A stretch of 64,000 nt of DNA from Halobacteriales archaeon QS_1_68_20 (GCA_003021085.1 PXRE01000033.1:62001-126000), one strand, 5' to 3'; counted from the stretch's first letter, positions 1-8,879 are shown. Notes: generated by a model from the letters alone, not told the origin. Translations and numbers: made by a program.

Positions 1-747
1 ACCCTTTGGGACCGGCTCACGGCCCGCAAACACGTCGAATTCGTCGCCGAGACGAAGACCGTCGCCGTCGACGCCGGAGCGATTCTGGCCCGCATCGGCC
101 TGGAGGACGCCGCCGACCAACCGGTCGGGGAGTTCTCCACCGGGATGACTCAACGTCTCGGCCTCGGGATGGCCCTGGTCGGCGAGCCCGACCTGCTGAT
201 CCTCGACGAACCGACCGCCGCCCTCGATCCCAACGGCGTCCGTCGATTGCGCGAAATCGTCGAGGAGGAAGCCACCCGCGGTGCGACCGTCTTCTTCTCC
301 AGCCACGTCCTCGAACAGGTCGAGGCCGTCTGCGATCGAGTCGCCATCCTCCGGGACGGCCACCTCGTCGCCGTCGACACCATGGAAGGCCTGCGCGAGA
401 ACGTCGGCGCCGGCGAAACACTGACCATCCTGGTTGAGGACCCGACCGACGACGTTAGGTCAGCGGTTCGGAACGTCGAGAATGTGGCTGACGTCGCCAT
501 GGAAGGTCAAGTCGTTGAAGCAACCTGTACCGCCGGGCGGGCGAAGGTCAACGTGATCAACGCCATCCGGGAGACCGGTACTACCATCCGTGACTTCGAT
601 GTCGAGACCGTTGACCTTGAGTCGCTTTTCGCCGCCTATGCGGGCGACCGCCTTGGGAGTGATGGCGAACAACACGAGCAGAAGAAAGTCACAGCCCAGG
701 GCGGACGGATAGAGAGTGGTCCCGAACCATCAAGCGATCAAGTATGA
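1..747 (+). CDS. ABC transporter ATP-binding protein, 5' end cut by window
   Basis: Nucleotide-binding subunit of an ABC-2 type exporter; it would hydrolyse ATP at the inner face of the membrane to drive the permease encoded next. The frame is open from base 1, so the Walker A region lies outside the window. Visible are the ABC signature region (FSTGMTQRLG, an STGM variant of LSGGQ), Walker B with D-loop (LLILDEPTAALDP) and the switch region with His (FFSSHVLEQVE). The stop overlaps the start of the permease (ATGA), indicating translational coupling. The C-terminal ~80 residues form an accessory domain typical of this family. The track ORF starting at 145 is only an internal Met. The transported substrate cannot be told from the sequence. 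Confidence 0.93.
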   Translation, partial: TLWDRLTARKHVEFVAETKTVAVDAGAILARIGLEDAADQPVGEFSTGMTQRLGLGMALVGEPDLLILDEPTAALDPNGVRRLREIVEEEATRGATVFFSSHVLEQVEAVCDRVAILRDGHLVAVDTMEGLRENVGAGETLTILVEDPTDDVRSAVRNVENVADVAMEGQVVEATCTAGRAKVNVINAIRETGTTIRDFDVETVDLESLFAAYAGDRLGSDGEQHEQKKVTAQGGRIESGPEPSSDQV

Positions 748-1712
748 GCGACGCACAGATCAATGCCGGGGGAGAAGCAGAAGATACCGTCCGTGAGCCG
801 GGAACATTACAGGGCCGGCGAAACTGGCTTAGCGTCGCCCGCAAGGAGATTGCAGACGCCGGCCGATCTTGGCAGCTATACATCCTGACCGGTGGGTTCT
901 TAGCCATACTTACCCTTGGGAGTATGAGCAAGATCGAACGGGGGAGCAGGCCACAGCCGGCCGACAATCAATTCGAGATGACGTTCAGAGAGGGCCTGCA
1001 AACGCTGGCGGGGTTCATAGAAGTCCTCGTACCGCTCGTAATCCTAATCGGGTTACACACGGCCATCGCCAAGGAACGGGAGCGTGGGAGTCTCCGGGTA
1101 ATATTGACTCTCCCGGTGTCCAGATGGGATGTTCTTGCCGGAACGGCATTGGGACGAGCTGTTGTCATCGCCGGGACGTTTCTTGCGGCGCTGGCGGTCA
1201 ATGGCCTCACGATGTGGGTCCTGTACGACTCCATGGACCTCCTCACGTATGGGAAATTTGCTTTCGCCGTCGTCACGCTCGGAATCGTGTTCGTAGGGAT
1301 CGCTGTCGGGATCTCGGCCGTGGCCCGAACTACGAATCGTTCAGTCAGCATAGCGATCGGTGTGTTTCTCGTTGTCACCCTCATGTGGGAGAAACTTTTG
1401 GGGGCTGTAGATCTAGTAACGGGAGTCCAACCCCAGTTCAACCCGATGGCCCAGGACGTCGCACCCGGGTGGCGGGTCTTCCTGTATCGAATTCGCCCGG
1501 GTGAAGCCTGGCAACTCGTGGTTACCGACTGGATCGCCCCTGTGATGCCAGAACTCGGGCGGGGCGAGAACACCTACTACGCCCGGTACACGACGCCCGG
1601 TCCCGAGCCGTTCTATCTCGATAGCTGGTTCCTGGCGATCGTTTTAATCCTTTGGTGCATCGTGCCACTATTGGTCGGATACTGGCGGTTCAGGGAAGCA
1701 GACATCGGGTGA
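744..1712 (+). CDS. ABC-2 type transporter permease
   Basis: Membrane subunit partnering the upstream ATPase; its start overlaps the ATPase stop by four bases. About six hydrophobic segments are visible, near residues 46-62, 88-110, 135-160, 170-195, 200-220 and 293-315, with a large extracytoplasmic loop between the last two. The N-terminal segment (ARKEIADAGRSWQLYI) before the first helix is typical of haloarchaeal ABC-2/NosY-like permeases. Base composition is visibly less GC-rich than most of the window, and codons end in A/T more often than in the neighbours, which suggests acquisition by transfer. The substrate is unknown. Confidence 0.88.
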   Translation: MSDAQINAGGEAEDTVREPGTLQGRRNWLSVARKEIADAGRSWQLYILTGGFLAILTLGSMSKIERGSRPQPADNQFEMTFREGLQTLAGFIEVLVPLVILIGLHTAIAKERERGSLRVILTLPVSRWDVLAGTALGRAVVIAGTFLAALAVNGLTMWVLYDSMDLLTYGKFAFAVVTLGIVFVGIAVGISAVARTTNRSVSIAIGVFLVVTLMWEKLLGAVDLVTGVQPQFNPMAQDVAPGWRVFLYRIRPGEAWQLVVTDWIAPVMPELGRGENTYYARYTTPGPEPFYLDSWFLAIVLILWCIVPLLVGYWRFREADIG

Positions 1713-2049
1713 CCTCTTGGTCTAGCCTTTAGACTCGGCGGTGGAAGCTAGACGGCGCCTTGGACGTATTACGGTTAGTGATAAACGGCTGCCACGGTGA
1801 ACAAGAACAAAGTGAGCTATTGAGTCGCTTTCGCTGGCACGTGGGCCAGCCCTGGGATAGTCCATTGTATTTCTCATATATGGATAGGTCAGGCTAGTAC
1901 TAAATATTCTCAGCCGGTTATAACTTCAAAATTTGATAAATCATATCAGAACCAAAGAAAGCTTGCAAGGCCTTAGTTAATACAGCGAAACAGAACTTAC
2001 GAGGTTAAAGCCGAGAATCGAAATAGCGGACTTAAGTAGTTGTCCGCAG
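1713..2049. other. Low-GC intergenic spacer, no gene seen
   Basis: This 337-base gap between the permease stop and the KH-protein stop is far richer in A/T than the rest of the window, especially from about 1860 to 2040. No ORF, tRNA or clear inverted repeat stands out. Together with the low-GC permease it looks like the edge of an acquired segment or the decayed end of a mobile element. Confidence 0.5.
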
Positions 2050-2607
2050 TCAGGACTGACTGCCGGGAAACCGGTGGTACTCCAGCCCGCGCTGTTTGAG
2101 TTCCTGGCGTTTCTCCTCCAGGAACGAGTACACGCGCCCGTGCGGGGCTCCGTCGAGCAGCATCTCTGCGGCTCGCCGGACGGCGTCGACCTCCTCGGGG
2201 CGGCCGATCATGCCCAGCGTCGACCCGTAGATCACCACGTCGGCGCCGGTGAGATCTTCCATGAGTTCGCGGGTGCGCCCGCCCTCGCCGATGAGCCGGC
2301 CCTTCTGGCGGCGCATCTCCGACTCGTTGCGGGTGGCCGCGTCGATGTCGATCACGTCGAACATCATCATGTCGTCCTCCAGCAGGCGGAGCGCCTCCTC
2401 GGGCGCGAACCCGCGACCGATCGCCTTCACGATGTCGGGGCCCTTCAGCCCGAGTACCGGGTCGCCGACCTGCTCTACCCGGACCGACCCGTTCTCGGAG
2501 TCGATGTCCAGGCGGACCTCCGCGCGGTCCTCGATCTCCAGCATCGTCTCGCCCCCTTCCCCGATGAGCACCCCGATGCGGTCCTGCGGAATCTTCACGT
2601 GTTGCAT
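2050..2607 (-). CDS. Two-KH-domain RNA-binding protein (archaeal Pno1/Dim2-like)
   Basis: 185-residue protein with two KH folds. KH1 covers about residues 5-75 with the GxxG loop in RIGVLIGEGGETM; KH2 covers about 90-165 with RLIGEGGRTRELM. Archaeal members are related to eukaryotic Pno1/Dim2, which acts in small-subunit ribosome maturation together with Rio kinases. The location downstream of rio1 and eIF1A on the same strand matches the conserved archaeal cluster and supports that role. A TATA-like CCTTAAACC on the minus strand near 2630-2638 lies about 25 bases before the ATG, so the mRNA is probably leaderless. Confidence 0.9.
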   Translation of the reverse strand: MQHVKIPQDRIGVLIGEGGETMLEIEDRAEVRLDIDSENGSVRVEQVGDPVLGLKGPDIVKAIGRGFAPEEALRLLEDDMMMFDVIDIDAATRNESEMRRQKGRLIGEGGRTRELMEDLTGADVVIYGSTLGMIGRPEEVDAVRRAAEMLLDGAPHGRVYSFLEEKRQELKQRGLEYHRFPGSQS

Positions 2608-2687
2608 ATACTGCAGTACTGGACGCGCCGGTTTAAGGCTTGTTCGGCGCCCGGAAACCTTTCAGACCGGCCGCCGGTGGCTGTGCC

Positions 2688-3162
2688 ATGTTGCTCGGAC
2701 TCGCGCGTGGCGTGGTTCGGGGCGTCGTCGTCTGGCTGCTCGGATCCGTCCTGGCGCTGGTGGCCGTCGTCGCCGGCGTCCTCCCGGGAGAGGCGACCCT
2801 CACGGGCGCCGTCGACGCCTTCGTCGGGACGCACGGCCTCCCACCGGGTGACCTGCTCGCGGCCGCCGTCCCGGGGGTCGTGCTCGCGCTCGGCGGCTAC
2901 CGGGCCGGCCGGGCCCCCCGGCCCGGACTGCTCGGACGGCTCAAGTCGACGGTCACGCCGGGCACCAGCGAGGACCGCCAGCGACTCGTCCGGGCGGCGA
3001 CGGCGGGTGGACTGCTCGCGGCAGGGTACGCAACCGTCGGTACCCTGGTCGCCGTGCTCGCGAGTGTGGGGGTCCGCGACGACGGTGTTCGCGGCCGGAC
3101 TGGTCTACGGGTTCGTCGTCGGTGTTTCGGCCGCCGTCGTCGGCGCGACTGTCGACCGGTGA
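2688..3162 (+). pseudogene. Small multi-TM membrane protein gene with a frameshift
   Basis: Unrecognised membrane protein. From the ATG at 2688 the frame encodes hydrophobic helices up to about residue 128 (ending VAVLASVG). It then runs into arginine-rich shadow sequence that would overlap rio1 by more than 130 bases. A shift at the G-run 3068-3072 restores a hydrophobic helix (ATTVFAAGLVYGFVVG) ending in a stop at 3162, just before the convergent rio1 stop. One extra G in GGGGG explains this. Intact length would be about 157 residues with four or so TM helices. It could be a real pseudogene, a slippage-controlled gene or a base-calling error. Confidence 0.7.
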
Positions 3163-3183
3163 ACGAGGCCGCCGAGGCCGACG

Positions 3184-4098
3184 CTACTCCTCGTCGTCTG
3201 TCACGAACGCCAGCAACTCGTCGTCGCTCACGTCCGCTCCCTGCCGGCGGAAGAAGGCGGCGACGTTGTGGCAGTCCCGTTCGAGGAACTCGCGGCTGTT
3301 GGGGTGGTGGACGGTGACTGCCTGGCCCAGGTCCAGTACGACCAGGCGGTCCTCGTGGACGACGACGTTGTACTCGCTGAGGTCGCCGTGGACCAGTCCC
3401 GCGCGGTAGAGCCGTCGCATGTACTCCCGGACCACCTCGTAGGCCGTCTCGGGGTTCTCGACGTCCACCTCCGAGAGTCGCCTGGCCCGGCCCTCCGCGG
3501 TGCCGAGGTACTCCATCACCAGGGCGTTGCGCTCGACGGCGATGGGCGTCGGGACCCGGACACCGGCCTGGCGGGCGCGCTGGAGGTTGGCGAACTCTTT
3601 CTTCGTCCACGCGAGGACGACCCCCTTCTTGTCGCCGCCCAGTCCCTCGAAGCGGGGGTCGCCCTCCAGGTAACTCCGCATGTCCTTGAAGTCCGAGGCG
3701 TTGATGCGGTAGACCTTGACCGCCACCTCCGGGCGCTCGTCGGCCGCTTCACCCCTGGCCGCGTCGCCGACGTCGACGCCCAGCGCCTCCGCGGACTTCC
3801 GGCCGCCGAGCGCGGTGTGGACGTTGGCCTCCTTGCCGGTGGAGATGGCGCCGCCGAGGGCGTCGACGAAGCCGTTCTGGACGAGACGGTAGAGGGCGGC
3901 GTAGGTCGCGTCGTCGAACACCGACTGCTCGACCTTGAACTGGTCGGCGTCCTTGATGCGCTTGCGGAACTGGTCGAACTCCCGGTCGCGGCGGCGGGCG
4001 ATGCGGTCGGCCTCCGTGTCGCTGACGTCGAGTTGCTCCCACTCGTCGCCGGGTACGTCGACCGCGTCCTCGGCCAGGAGTCCGTACTCGTCGGCCAT
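3184..4098 (-). CDS. rio1: Rio1-type serine/threonine protein kinase
   Basis: 304-residue RIO-family atypical kinase/ATPase acting in late small ribosomal subunit maturation. The N-terminal winged-helix part (about residues 40-85) is followed by the nucleotide loop STGKEANV, the lysine strand VAVKVYR, the hinge LVMEYL, the catalytic loop VHGDLSEYNV and the metal-binding motif VLDLGQAV. Length and motif order match archaeal Rio1. It sits between eIF1A (45 bases upstream) and the KH protein on the same strand, the usual archaeal translation-factor cluster. Confidence 0.96.
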   Translation of the reverse strand: MADEYGLLAEDAVDVPGDEWEQLDVSDTEADRIARRRDREFDQFRKRIKDADQFKVEQSVFDDATYAALYRLVQNGFVDALGGAISTGKEANVHTALGGRKSAEALGVDVGDAARGEAADERPEVAVKVYRINASDFKDMRSYLEGDPRFEGLGGDKKGVVLAWTKKEFANLQRARQAGVRVPTPIAVERNALVMEYLGTAEGRARRLSEVDVENPETAYEVVREYMRRLYRAGLVHGDLSEYNVVVHEDRLVVLDLGQAVTVHHPNSREFLERDCHNVAAFFRRQGADVSDDELLAFVTDDEE

Positions 4099-4143
4099 CT
4101 ATGCCGGCGTACGACGCCGAAGCGTAAAAGGCTGCCCGGGGGG

Positions 4144-4437
4144 TCACTCCTGGATCAGCCCTTCCTCCCGCAGCGTGTCCGCCTGGGCCTTCTCGTAACG
4201 CCAGGTGATGTCGGCCTTCTCGTCCTGCCAGTCCCACGGTTCCACGAGGACGACGTCGTCCTCGCGGATCCAGATGCGCTTTTGCATCTTCCCCGGGATG
4301 CGGGCGGTTCGTACCTGGCCGTCCATACAGCGGACGCGGACGCGGTTGGCACCCAGCATGTCCTCGACGACGGCGAACACCTCGTCGTCGTCGGGCATGC
4401 GGATGTCGTCGATGTCCGCTTGCTCGGTGTCGGTCAT
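4144..4437 (-). CDS. eif1A: Translation initiation factor aIF-1A
   Basis: 97-residue OB-fold (S1-like) initiation factor that binds the small ribosomal subunit A site and assists mRNA scanning or start selection. The core [20 protein letters not shown] and the following [17 protein letters not shown] are characteristic. The track ORF begins seven codons earlier, but [10 protein letters not shown] is the usual haloarchaeal N-terminus, so I place the start at 4437. It heads the eIF1A-Rio1 cluster. Confidence 0.95.
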   Translation of the reverse strand: MTDTEQADIDDIRMPDDDEVFAVVEDMLGANRVRVRCMDGQVRTARIPGKMQKRIWIREDDVVLVEPWDWQDEKADITWRYEKAQADTLREEGLIQE

Positions 4438-4987
4438 GACAGGGGGTTGGGGTGGCATCCCTAAAAACGTGCGGACCCGTTTTCGCGGTTACAACGCTCG
4501 TCGTCCGGCGACGACGCGTCGGACGCCCCCGGACGACTTCGGTCGTATTCAGGTTGCGGCGTTTCGGCCAGCAACACGTCGAAAGCCCCCACCTCGCTCC
4601 GGTCCCGGAGCGAGGCGGCCCCTTTCAGTCCACCCAGACACCTGGCAAACCTCACCCTCCCCAGCCGAGGGGGTCGGCACGGAGGTCGACCCCGGTGTCT
4701 CCGGCGAGCCGTGCGAGCCGGAGGCTCGGCAGAACTCGTTCTCCCGGTGGATGAGTAACGCAGGAACGAGTGCAACGAGTGACGAGTAACGCAGTCGGCC
4801 GGGGAGGTGTGTGGCGACGAGCGGCTGGGCCAGGTGGGACTGAAAGGGGCCGCGGGCTCGACTCGGGGGGCTTTCTGGCTGTTGGTGACCAAGATACCGT
4901 CGGCAGAGTGGAGGCGAGAAGTGCCACCACCCGAACAGCGGACGACGTTTGACAACGGTTAAGGGCCGTCCCGCCGCACCCGGCCGT
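4438..4987. repeat. Mosaic intergenic repeat R1 (inverted pair)
   Basis: No gene is supported in this 550-base gap; the track ORFs here are shadows. It holds two inverted copies of one module series. The left part (about 4581-4675) has GAAAGCCCCC, then GGCCCCTTTCAGTCCA, then CTCCCCAGCCG. The right part (about 4793-4880) has the reverse order: CGGCCGGGGAGG, GGTGGGACTGAAAGGGGCCG (4833-4852) and GGGGGGCTTTCTGG (4865-4878). Between them, 4691-4754 is an inverted, nearly identical copy (one mismatch seen) of 34801-34863 in repeat R3. The promoter of the downstream small gene must lie within or just after this repeat. Confidence 0.75.
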
Positions 4988-5167
4988 ATGCTTCAACGAC
5001 TCGGTCTCTTCGGCATCCTCGGCCTGCTGGCCATGCTCGGCGGCATCGCGCTGCTCGGACTGGTGGACCTCCGCATCGCCGCCGGCGTCGCCCTCGTCGT
5101 CGGCGGCATCGGCCTCGTCACCTACGGCATGGTCCAGAGCATGATGGCCAAGTTCGGCCTGGCGTAG
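4988..5167 (+). CDS. Small two-helix membrane protein (haloarchaeal)
   Basis: 59-residue protein starting at the ATG in CCGTATGCTTCAACGA; the track's 72-residue version has a non-coding-looking extension. Two hydrophobic helices cover roughly residues 5-25 and 28-50, ending in a short MVQSMMAKFGLA tail. Small proteins of this shape are common and conserved in haloarchaea but have no known function. It stands alone between repeat R1 and the convergent DUF460 gene. Confidence 0.75.
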   Translation: MLQRLGLFGILGLLAMLGGIALLGLVDLRIAAGVALVVGGIGLVTYGMVQSMMAKFGLA

Positions 5168-5225
5168 CAAGCGAAAACGGCCACTCGATCCGAGCAACCC
5201 CATTCCTCGCGGTCGTACCGTTCGC

Positions 5226-7205
5226 TCAGTCCGACGAACTCTGTTCCTCGCGTGCCCGATGTTCGCTGATCAGGCGGTCGACCATCTCGCGGTTCTGCTC
5301 CCGGCGGCGCTGTTCGGCCCGCTCCTCCCAGTCCTCGATGGCGGCCTCGACCTCCGACTCCCGGGCCACCGCGAGTTCGTCCACCTCCTGGATGGTGACG
5401 TCGTCCGCCGGCGCCACCGGAATCTCGGCCTCGAACAGCATCTGGTCGGCCACTCCGGAGAGACCGCCGTCTTTCAGCACCACCCGCGGATCCACGTCCA
5501 CGAGCAGTTCGGCGGTCGAGCGACCCGCCCCGCTGGCGTCCCGGAGGTAGATGACGTCGTCCTCCGCGAGGCCGAACCGCTCGTCGGCGCCGTGGATGGC
5601 CTCGCGGGTGAACTGCTCGATTGGCTTGACCGGCACGAGGTCCCGCTTCTCGGGCGCGACGTCCGCGAAGTTCGAGTGGTCGAGTTTCCACAGTTCCTTC
5701 AGGCGCGCGAGTTTGCCCTCCAGTTCCTCGGTGTGCTCGCGCTCGGCTTCGAGTTCGCGCTCTAGTCGCTCGGTCTCGCGCTGGAGACGGGCGACCTCCC
5801 GGCGCTCGCGGGTCTCCTGGCGTTGCTGGCTCCGCTCGCGCTCCAGTTCCTCCTGCAGTTCCGCGATGCGGTCGTCTTTCTCCTCGACCGTCTCCGTCAG
5901 GTCCTCGATACGGCCCTCCAGGCGCTCGACCTGATCCTCCAGCCGGCTGATGCGCTTCTGTTCGGGCGAGGGTTCCGGCGGCGCCTCGCCGCCGGATTCC
6001 TCGCTCTCGTCGTCGTCCTCCGTCAGGTCCGCCACGACCGCCTCGACGCTCTCTTCGCCGCCGACCACGCGGGCCAGCACCTCGCAGCGGTCCAGCGCGG
6101 GCGGCAACTTCCGGGTGATCCGGTCGAACTGGTCGGCGTGGTCGTCGTGGGCGAACAGGGCCGCCGCCAGCGCGTCCCGCTCGTGGTCGTTGTCGTAGGC
6201 CACGTCGCGGGTCCGGTGTTGCTTCTCGTCGACCGGGAGGTCCGACGACGGCACCCACCCGGCGGCGTCGAAGCTCCGCCGAATCTTCTCGACGGTGTCG
6301 GGCATCGGCGTGACGTCGGCGGCCACGACCAGCGGCCGCCCGCGCTCGATGATCCACTCGATGACCGCCGCCGTGTCGGCCGTACGGGTCGAGTGGACGT
6401 CCAGCACCCCACCGTCGAGGTCGACCAGCGCCACCGCGGTCGTGGTCCCGGGGTCGACCCCGACGAGGACGGGGTCGCGGCGCTTCGCAAGCGGACGGAA
6501 CTCGATGCCGTCCCGGCGCTCGCGTTCGATCTCGATGCGGGTGTCGCCCGACCGCTCCCGGGAGACCGGCAACTCCTCGGGCGTCGCCTCGACCGTGAAC
6601 ATGGCGCTGGAGTAGCCGCCGTACTTCTCGGTCACCTCCTTCTCGTAGTCGAGTGCGGCCTCGTCGAGTTCGGACTCGACCTCCCTGGCGCGGCGCTTGA
6701 CCGCCCCGTGGATGCGACGGGTGAACCGGTCCTCGGACCACCCGCCGCTCCCGGTCGAGCGGCCCCGAGACACCTTCACCTGGGTGGTGTTCTCGAAGGC
6801 CGAAACCTCGTAGCCCACGTTGCGGGCTGCGAGTCGCGCCGCGGCCTCGGCCTCCTGCATCGGGTCCTTGCCGTAGGGAACGCCGTTGCGCCGGGCGACC
6901 CGGGAGAGCGGTTCCGGGCGCTCGGCACCGGTCACCTGTACGAGGCGGGTCCCCGCCGGAAGTTCCCGCAGGAGGTGGATCAGGGCGTCCTTGTCCTCCG
7001 CGAGTTCGTAGACGTTGTCGGTGGCGACGATGGCCGGTTGCTCGCCGTCGATCAGTCGCCGCAACTTCCGCCGGGAGACAACGTCGCGCTCGGCCGTCTC
7101 ACCGTCGAAGACGACGAGCGCGTAGGAAACGTCCCCGCGGACGTCCCCGCTCTGGACGTCCACGCCGAAGATCACGGCGTCCAACGCACTCGTTCGCGTG
7201 CTCAC
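5226..7205 (-). CDS. DUF460 protein: RNase H-like fold with long coiled coil
   Basis: About 659 residues from a GTG start (VSTRTSALDAVIFGVD); the upstream part of the track ORF is non-coding. The N-terminal ~90 residues and a middle domain (VLVGVDPGTTTAVALVDLDG) form RNase H/actin-like folds with acidic residues. A long Glu/Arg-rich coiled coil follows at about residues 405-510, then a C-terminal domain of unknown function. This architecture is archaeal DUF460, a conserved family without an assigned reaction; nucleic-acid processing is inferred from the fold only. A TATA-like GATTTATG about 25 bases upstream (near 7226-7238, minus strand) supports the GTG start and a leaderless message. Confidence 0.88.
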   Translation of the reverse strand: MSTRTSALDAVIFGVDVQSGDVRGDVSYALVVFDGETAERDVVSRRKLRRLIDGEQPAIVATDNVYELAEDKDALIHLLRELPAGTRLVQVTGAERPEPLSRVARRNGVPYGKDPMQEAEAAARLAARNVGYEVSAFENTTQVKVSRGRSTGSGGWSEDRFTRRIHGAVKRRAREVESELDEAALDYEKEVTEKYGGYSSAMFTVEATPEELPVSRERSGDTRIEIERERRDGIEFRPLAKRRDPVLVGVDPGTTTAVALVDLDGGVLDVHSTRTADTAAVIEWIIERGRPLVVAADVTPMPDTVEKIRRSFDAAGWVPSSDLPVDEKQHRTRDVAYDNDHERDALAAALFAHDDHADQFDRITRKLPPALDRCEVLARVVGGEESVEAVVADLTEDDDESEESGGEAPPEPSPEQKRISRLEDQVERLEGRIEDLTETVEEKDDRIAELQEELERERSQQRQETRERREVARLQRETERLERELEAEREHTEELEGKLARLKELWKLDHSNFADVAPEKRDLVPVKPIEQFTREAIHGADERFGLAEDDVIYLRDASGAGRSTAELLVDVDPRVVLKDGGLSGVADQMLFEAEIPVAPADDVTIQEVDELAVARESEVEAAIEDWEERAEQRRREQNREMVDRLISEHRAREEQSSSD

Positions 7206-7253
7206 GGCCGCGGGTATGGGACGGCACGGCATAAATCCCGTCCCCGCCCGCAG

Positions 7254-7305
7254 GTTTATCCGTCGGGACGCGACCAGCACCGCCGTGACCTGACCGTCGC
7301 CGCGG
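7254..7305 (+). promoter_or_regulatory. Duplicated promoter-plus-leader block, copy 1
   Basis: A TATA-like GTTTATCC is followed about 25 bases later by CCGCCGTGACCTGACCGTCG..., of which 26 bases (7280-7305) are identical to 9587-9612. The spacing is that of a haloarchaeal promoter and transcript start, so the identical part would be the first bases of an RNA. Just downstream GGAGCGG and CCGCTCC can form a hairpin. No ORF follows on this strand before the convergent ferredoxin stop at 7467. Confidence 0.5.
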
Positions 7306-7466
7306 AGCGGTCGAGACGGCCCGCGGTGGGCCGCTCCGCCGTCCGATCACGCACCGCCTGTTCGCAACCACCGCTACCTCGGCGAGTCAACTAGCATTAC
7401 ACGACGACTGAGTCAGCAGGAGAGCGGTCGACCGACTGGCCGAAAGAGAGGGGGAACCGTTCCCGG

Positions 7467-8054
7467 TTACGGCGTCTCGCGGGTCTCCAGGGTGAAGTCG
7501 GACTGCGGGTACGCGACGCAGGTGAGGGTGTAGCCGTCGCCCAGTTCGTCCTCGTCGAGCATCTCCTGGTCGTCGTGGACCACGAAGTCCTCCGCGGGGC
7601 CGTCGGCGATCCGTCCGCCACAGGAGACGCACTGGCCCTGTCGACAGGCGTAGGGCAGGTCCCAGCCCTCGTCCTCGCCGGCGTCCAGGAGCGTCTCGTT
7701 CTCCTTGACCTCGATCGTCTCGCCTTCCTTGGCGAACTCGATCTCGACGGTCTCGGCCTCGTCGTCCGAGAGCGTCCAGGGGCCGTCGTCCTCCTCGACT
7801 GCCTCGCCCTCGCCTTCCTGCAGTTCGCCGGCCTCCCCGGCGGGGACTGCCGTCGCGGCGCCGCCGCCGGCGCCGATGGCGCGGTTCATCGGCTCCGGGA
7901 ACTCGGTCTCCGGAACCGTCTCCGCACGGCGCTCGAGTATCTGGTCCGAGATGTCCTGGGCCGGTCCCCAGCCGGTCCCCGTCGAGAAGTGCGCCAGGAC
8001 CACCAGGACAGTCAGGCCGACCCCGATCGCCAGACCCAGCGTACTGATTGCCAT
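7467..8054 (-). CDS. Membrane-anchored 2Fe-2S ferredoxin
   Basis: 195 residues. One N-terminal TM helix (about 3-22) leads to an acidic linker with alanine/glycine-rich stretches (to about 95) and a plant-type [2Fe-2S] domain. The cluster ligands are visible in ACRQGQCVSCGG and in the distal LTCVAYP, giving the CxxxxCxxC...C pattern. The domain would carry electrons at the membrane surface; the partner is unknown. It is similar to the ferredoxins of haloarchaeal redox chains but differs from soluble halophilic Fdx by the TM anchor. It is transcribed divergently from the Tat-exported protein. Confidence 0.88.
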   Translation of the reverse strand: MAISTLGLAIGVGLTVLVVLAHFSTGTGWGPAQDISDQILERRAETVPETEFPEPMNRAIGAGGGAATAVPAGEAGELQEGEGEAVEEDDGPWTLSDDEAETVEIEFAKEGETIEVKENETLLDAGEDEGWDLPYACRQGQCVSCGGRIADGPAEDFVVHDDQEMLDEDELGDGYTLTCVAYPQSDFTLETRETP

Positions 8055-8210
8055 GTGGCGGGGAGTTGGACGCCTCGGTATAATTTAGTTGTGATCCGCC
8101 ACCGGCGTCGAGGCCGAGCCCCTCCGCCCTTTCTCGACGCCGGCCGCCGGGAGCAGTGCCCCGAACGTGCTCCGTATGATATAAATCCGGCGGCCGTGAG
8201 CCAGCAAGAC

Positions 8211-8879
8211 GTGACGGGAGACGGACATGAAAGAGGGAGTGTGGCCGACGAGGGGCTGGACGTCTCCCGTCGGGGCGCGCTCGCACGACTCGGTGCGACG
8301 GTCGCCCTCACGGGGGCCGGGGTGACGGCGCTCCCGTCGACGCCGGAATCGCCGGCACCGTCGACCGTCTCCACCGGAGCAGTTCGCCCGGACGCGACGC
8401 CGGTCCCGGAGTCGGAGACGTCGTACGCCGTCTGGCACTACAAGCCGGTCGGCGGCGACTTCGAGCCGACGTCGCCGATCAACGTCGTCTTCCCGCTCGA
8501 GTCTCGGTCGTTCGAGGACGTGATCCACGTCTTCCACGACGCGGGCTGGTACCCCTACCCCGAAGACTACCCGCGGTACGCCTACGACCGCTCGACCGAC
8601 CGGTACCGGTTCCAGGACTGGGCGGGCGCCGAGACGTACTTCGGCGTGGGTGGTCGCCTCCACGTGCGGTGCTGGCACCTCGACGGGACAGCGTCCGTGC
8701 AGGCCCACGTCGACACGAAGGCGACGCCGAAACACGGGATCGGGACGTACGCCGGCGGGCGGCGCGCCGTCGAACGACTGTTCGAAGACGCCGGGTCGGA
8801 CGTGACCGAGGCCGGGCAGTACCTCGGAAACGACCAGCGACCGGACCACGACGGCTTCGCGAGCGTGATCAGATCGTGA
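8211..8879 (+). CDS. Tat-exported protein of unknown function
   Basis: 222 residues from the GTG at 8211, which lies about 27 bases after the TATA box ATATAAAT (8179-8186), fitting a leaderless message; GTG at 8196 or 8241 are alternatives. A twin-arginine signal (SRRGALARLGATVALTGAG) lies near residues 20-38 and there is no lipobox Cys. The mature part is rich in aromatic residues (GWYPYPEDYPRYAYDR) and contains RLHVRCWHLDG; I do not recognise the family. The much longer track ORF starts in antisense sequence of the ferredoxin gene. The stop overlaps the GTG of the next gene, so the two are probably coupled. Confidence 0.7.
   Translation: MTGDGHERGSVADEGLDVSRRGALARLGATVALTGAGVTALPSTPESPAPSTVSTGAVRPDATPVPESETSYAVWHYKPVGGDFEPTSPINVVFPLESRSFEDVIHVFHDAGWYPYPEDYPRYAYDRSTDRYRFQDWAGAETYFGVGGRLHVRCWHLDGTASVQAHVDTKATPKHGIGTYAGGRRAVERLFEDAGSDVTEAGQYLGNDQRPDHDGFASVIRS

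Noticed and set aside
5823-7394. 523-residue plus-strand ORF opposite DUF460
   Set aside because: Antisense shadow of a high-GC gene; composition is unlike a real protein and the opposite strand has clear domains.
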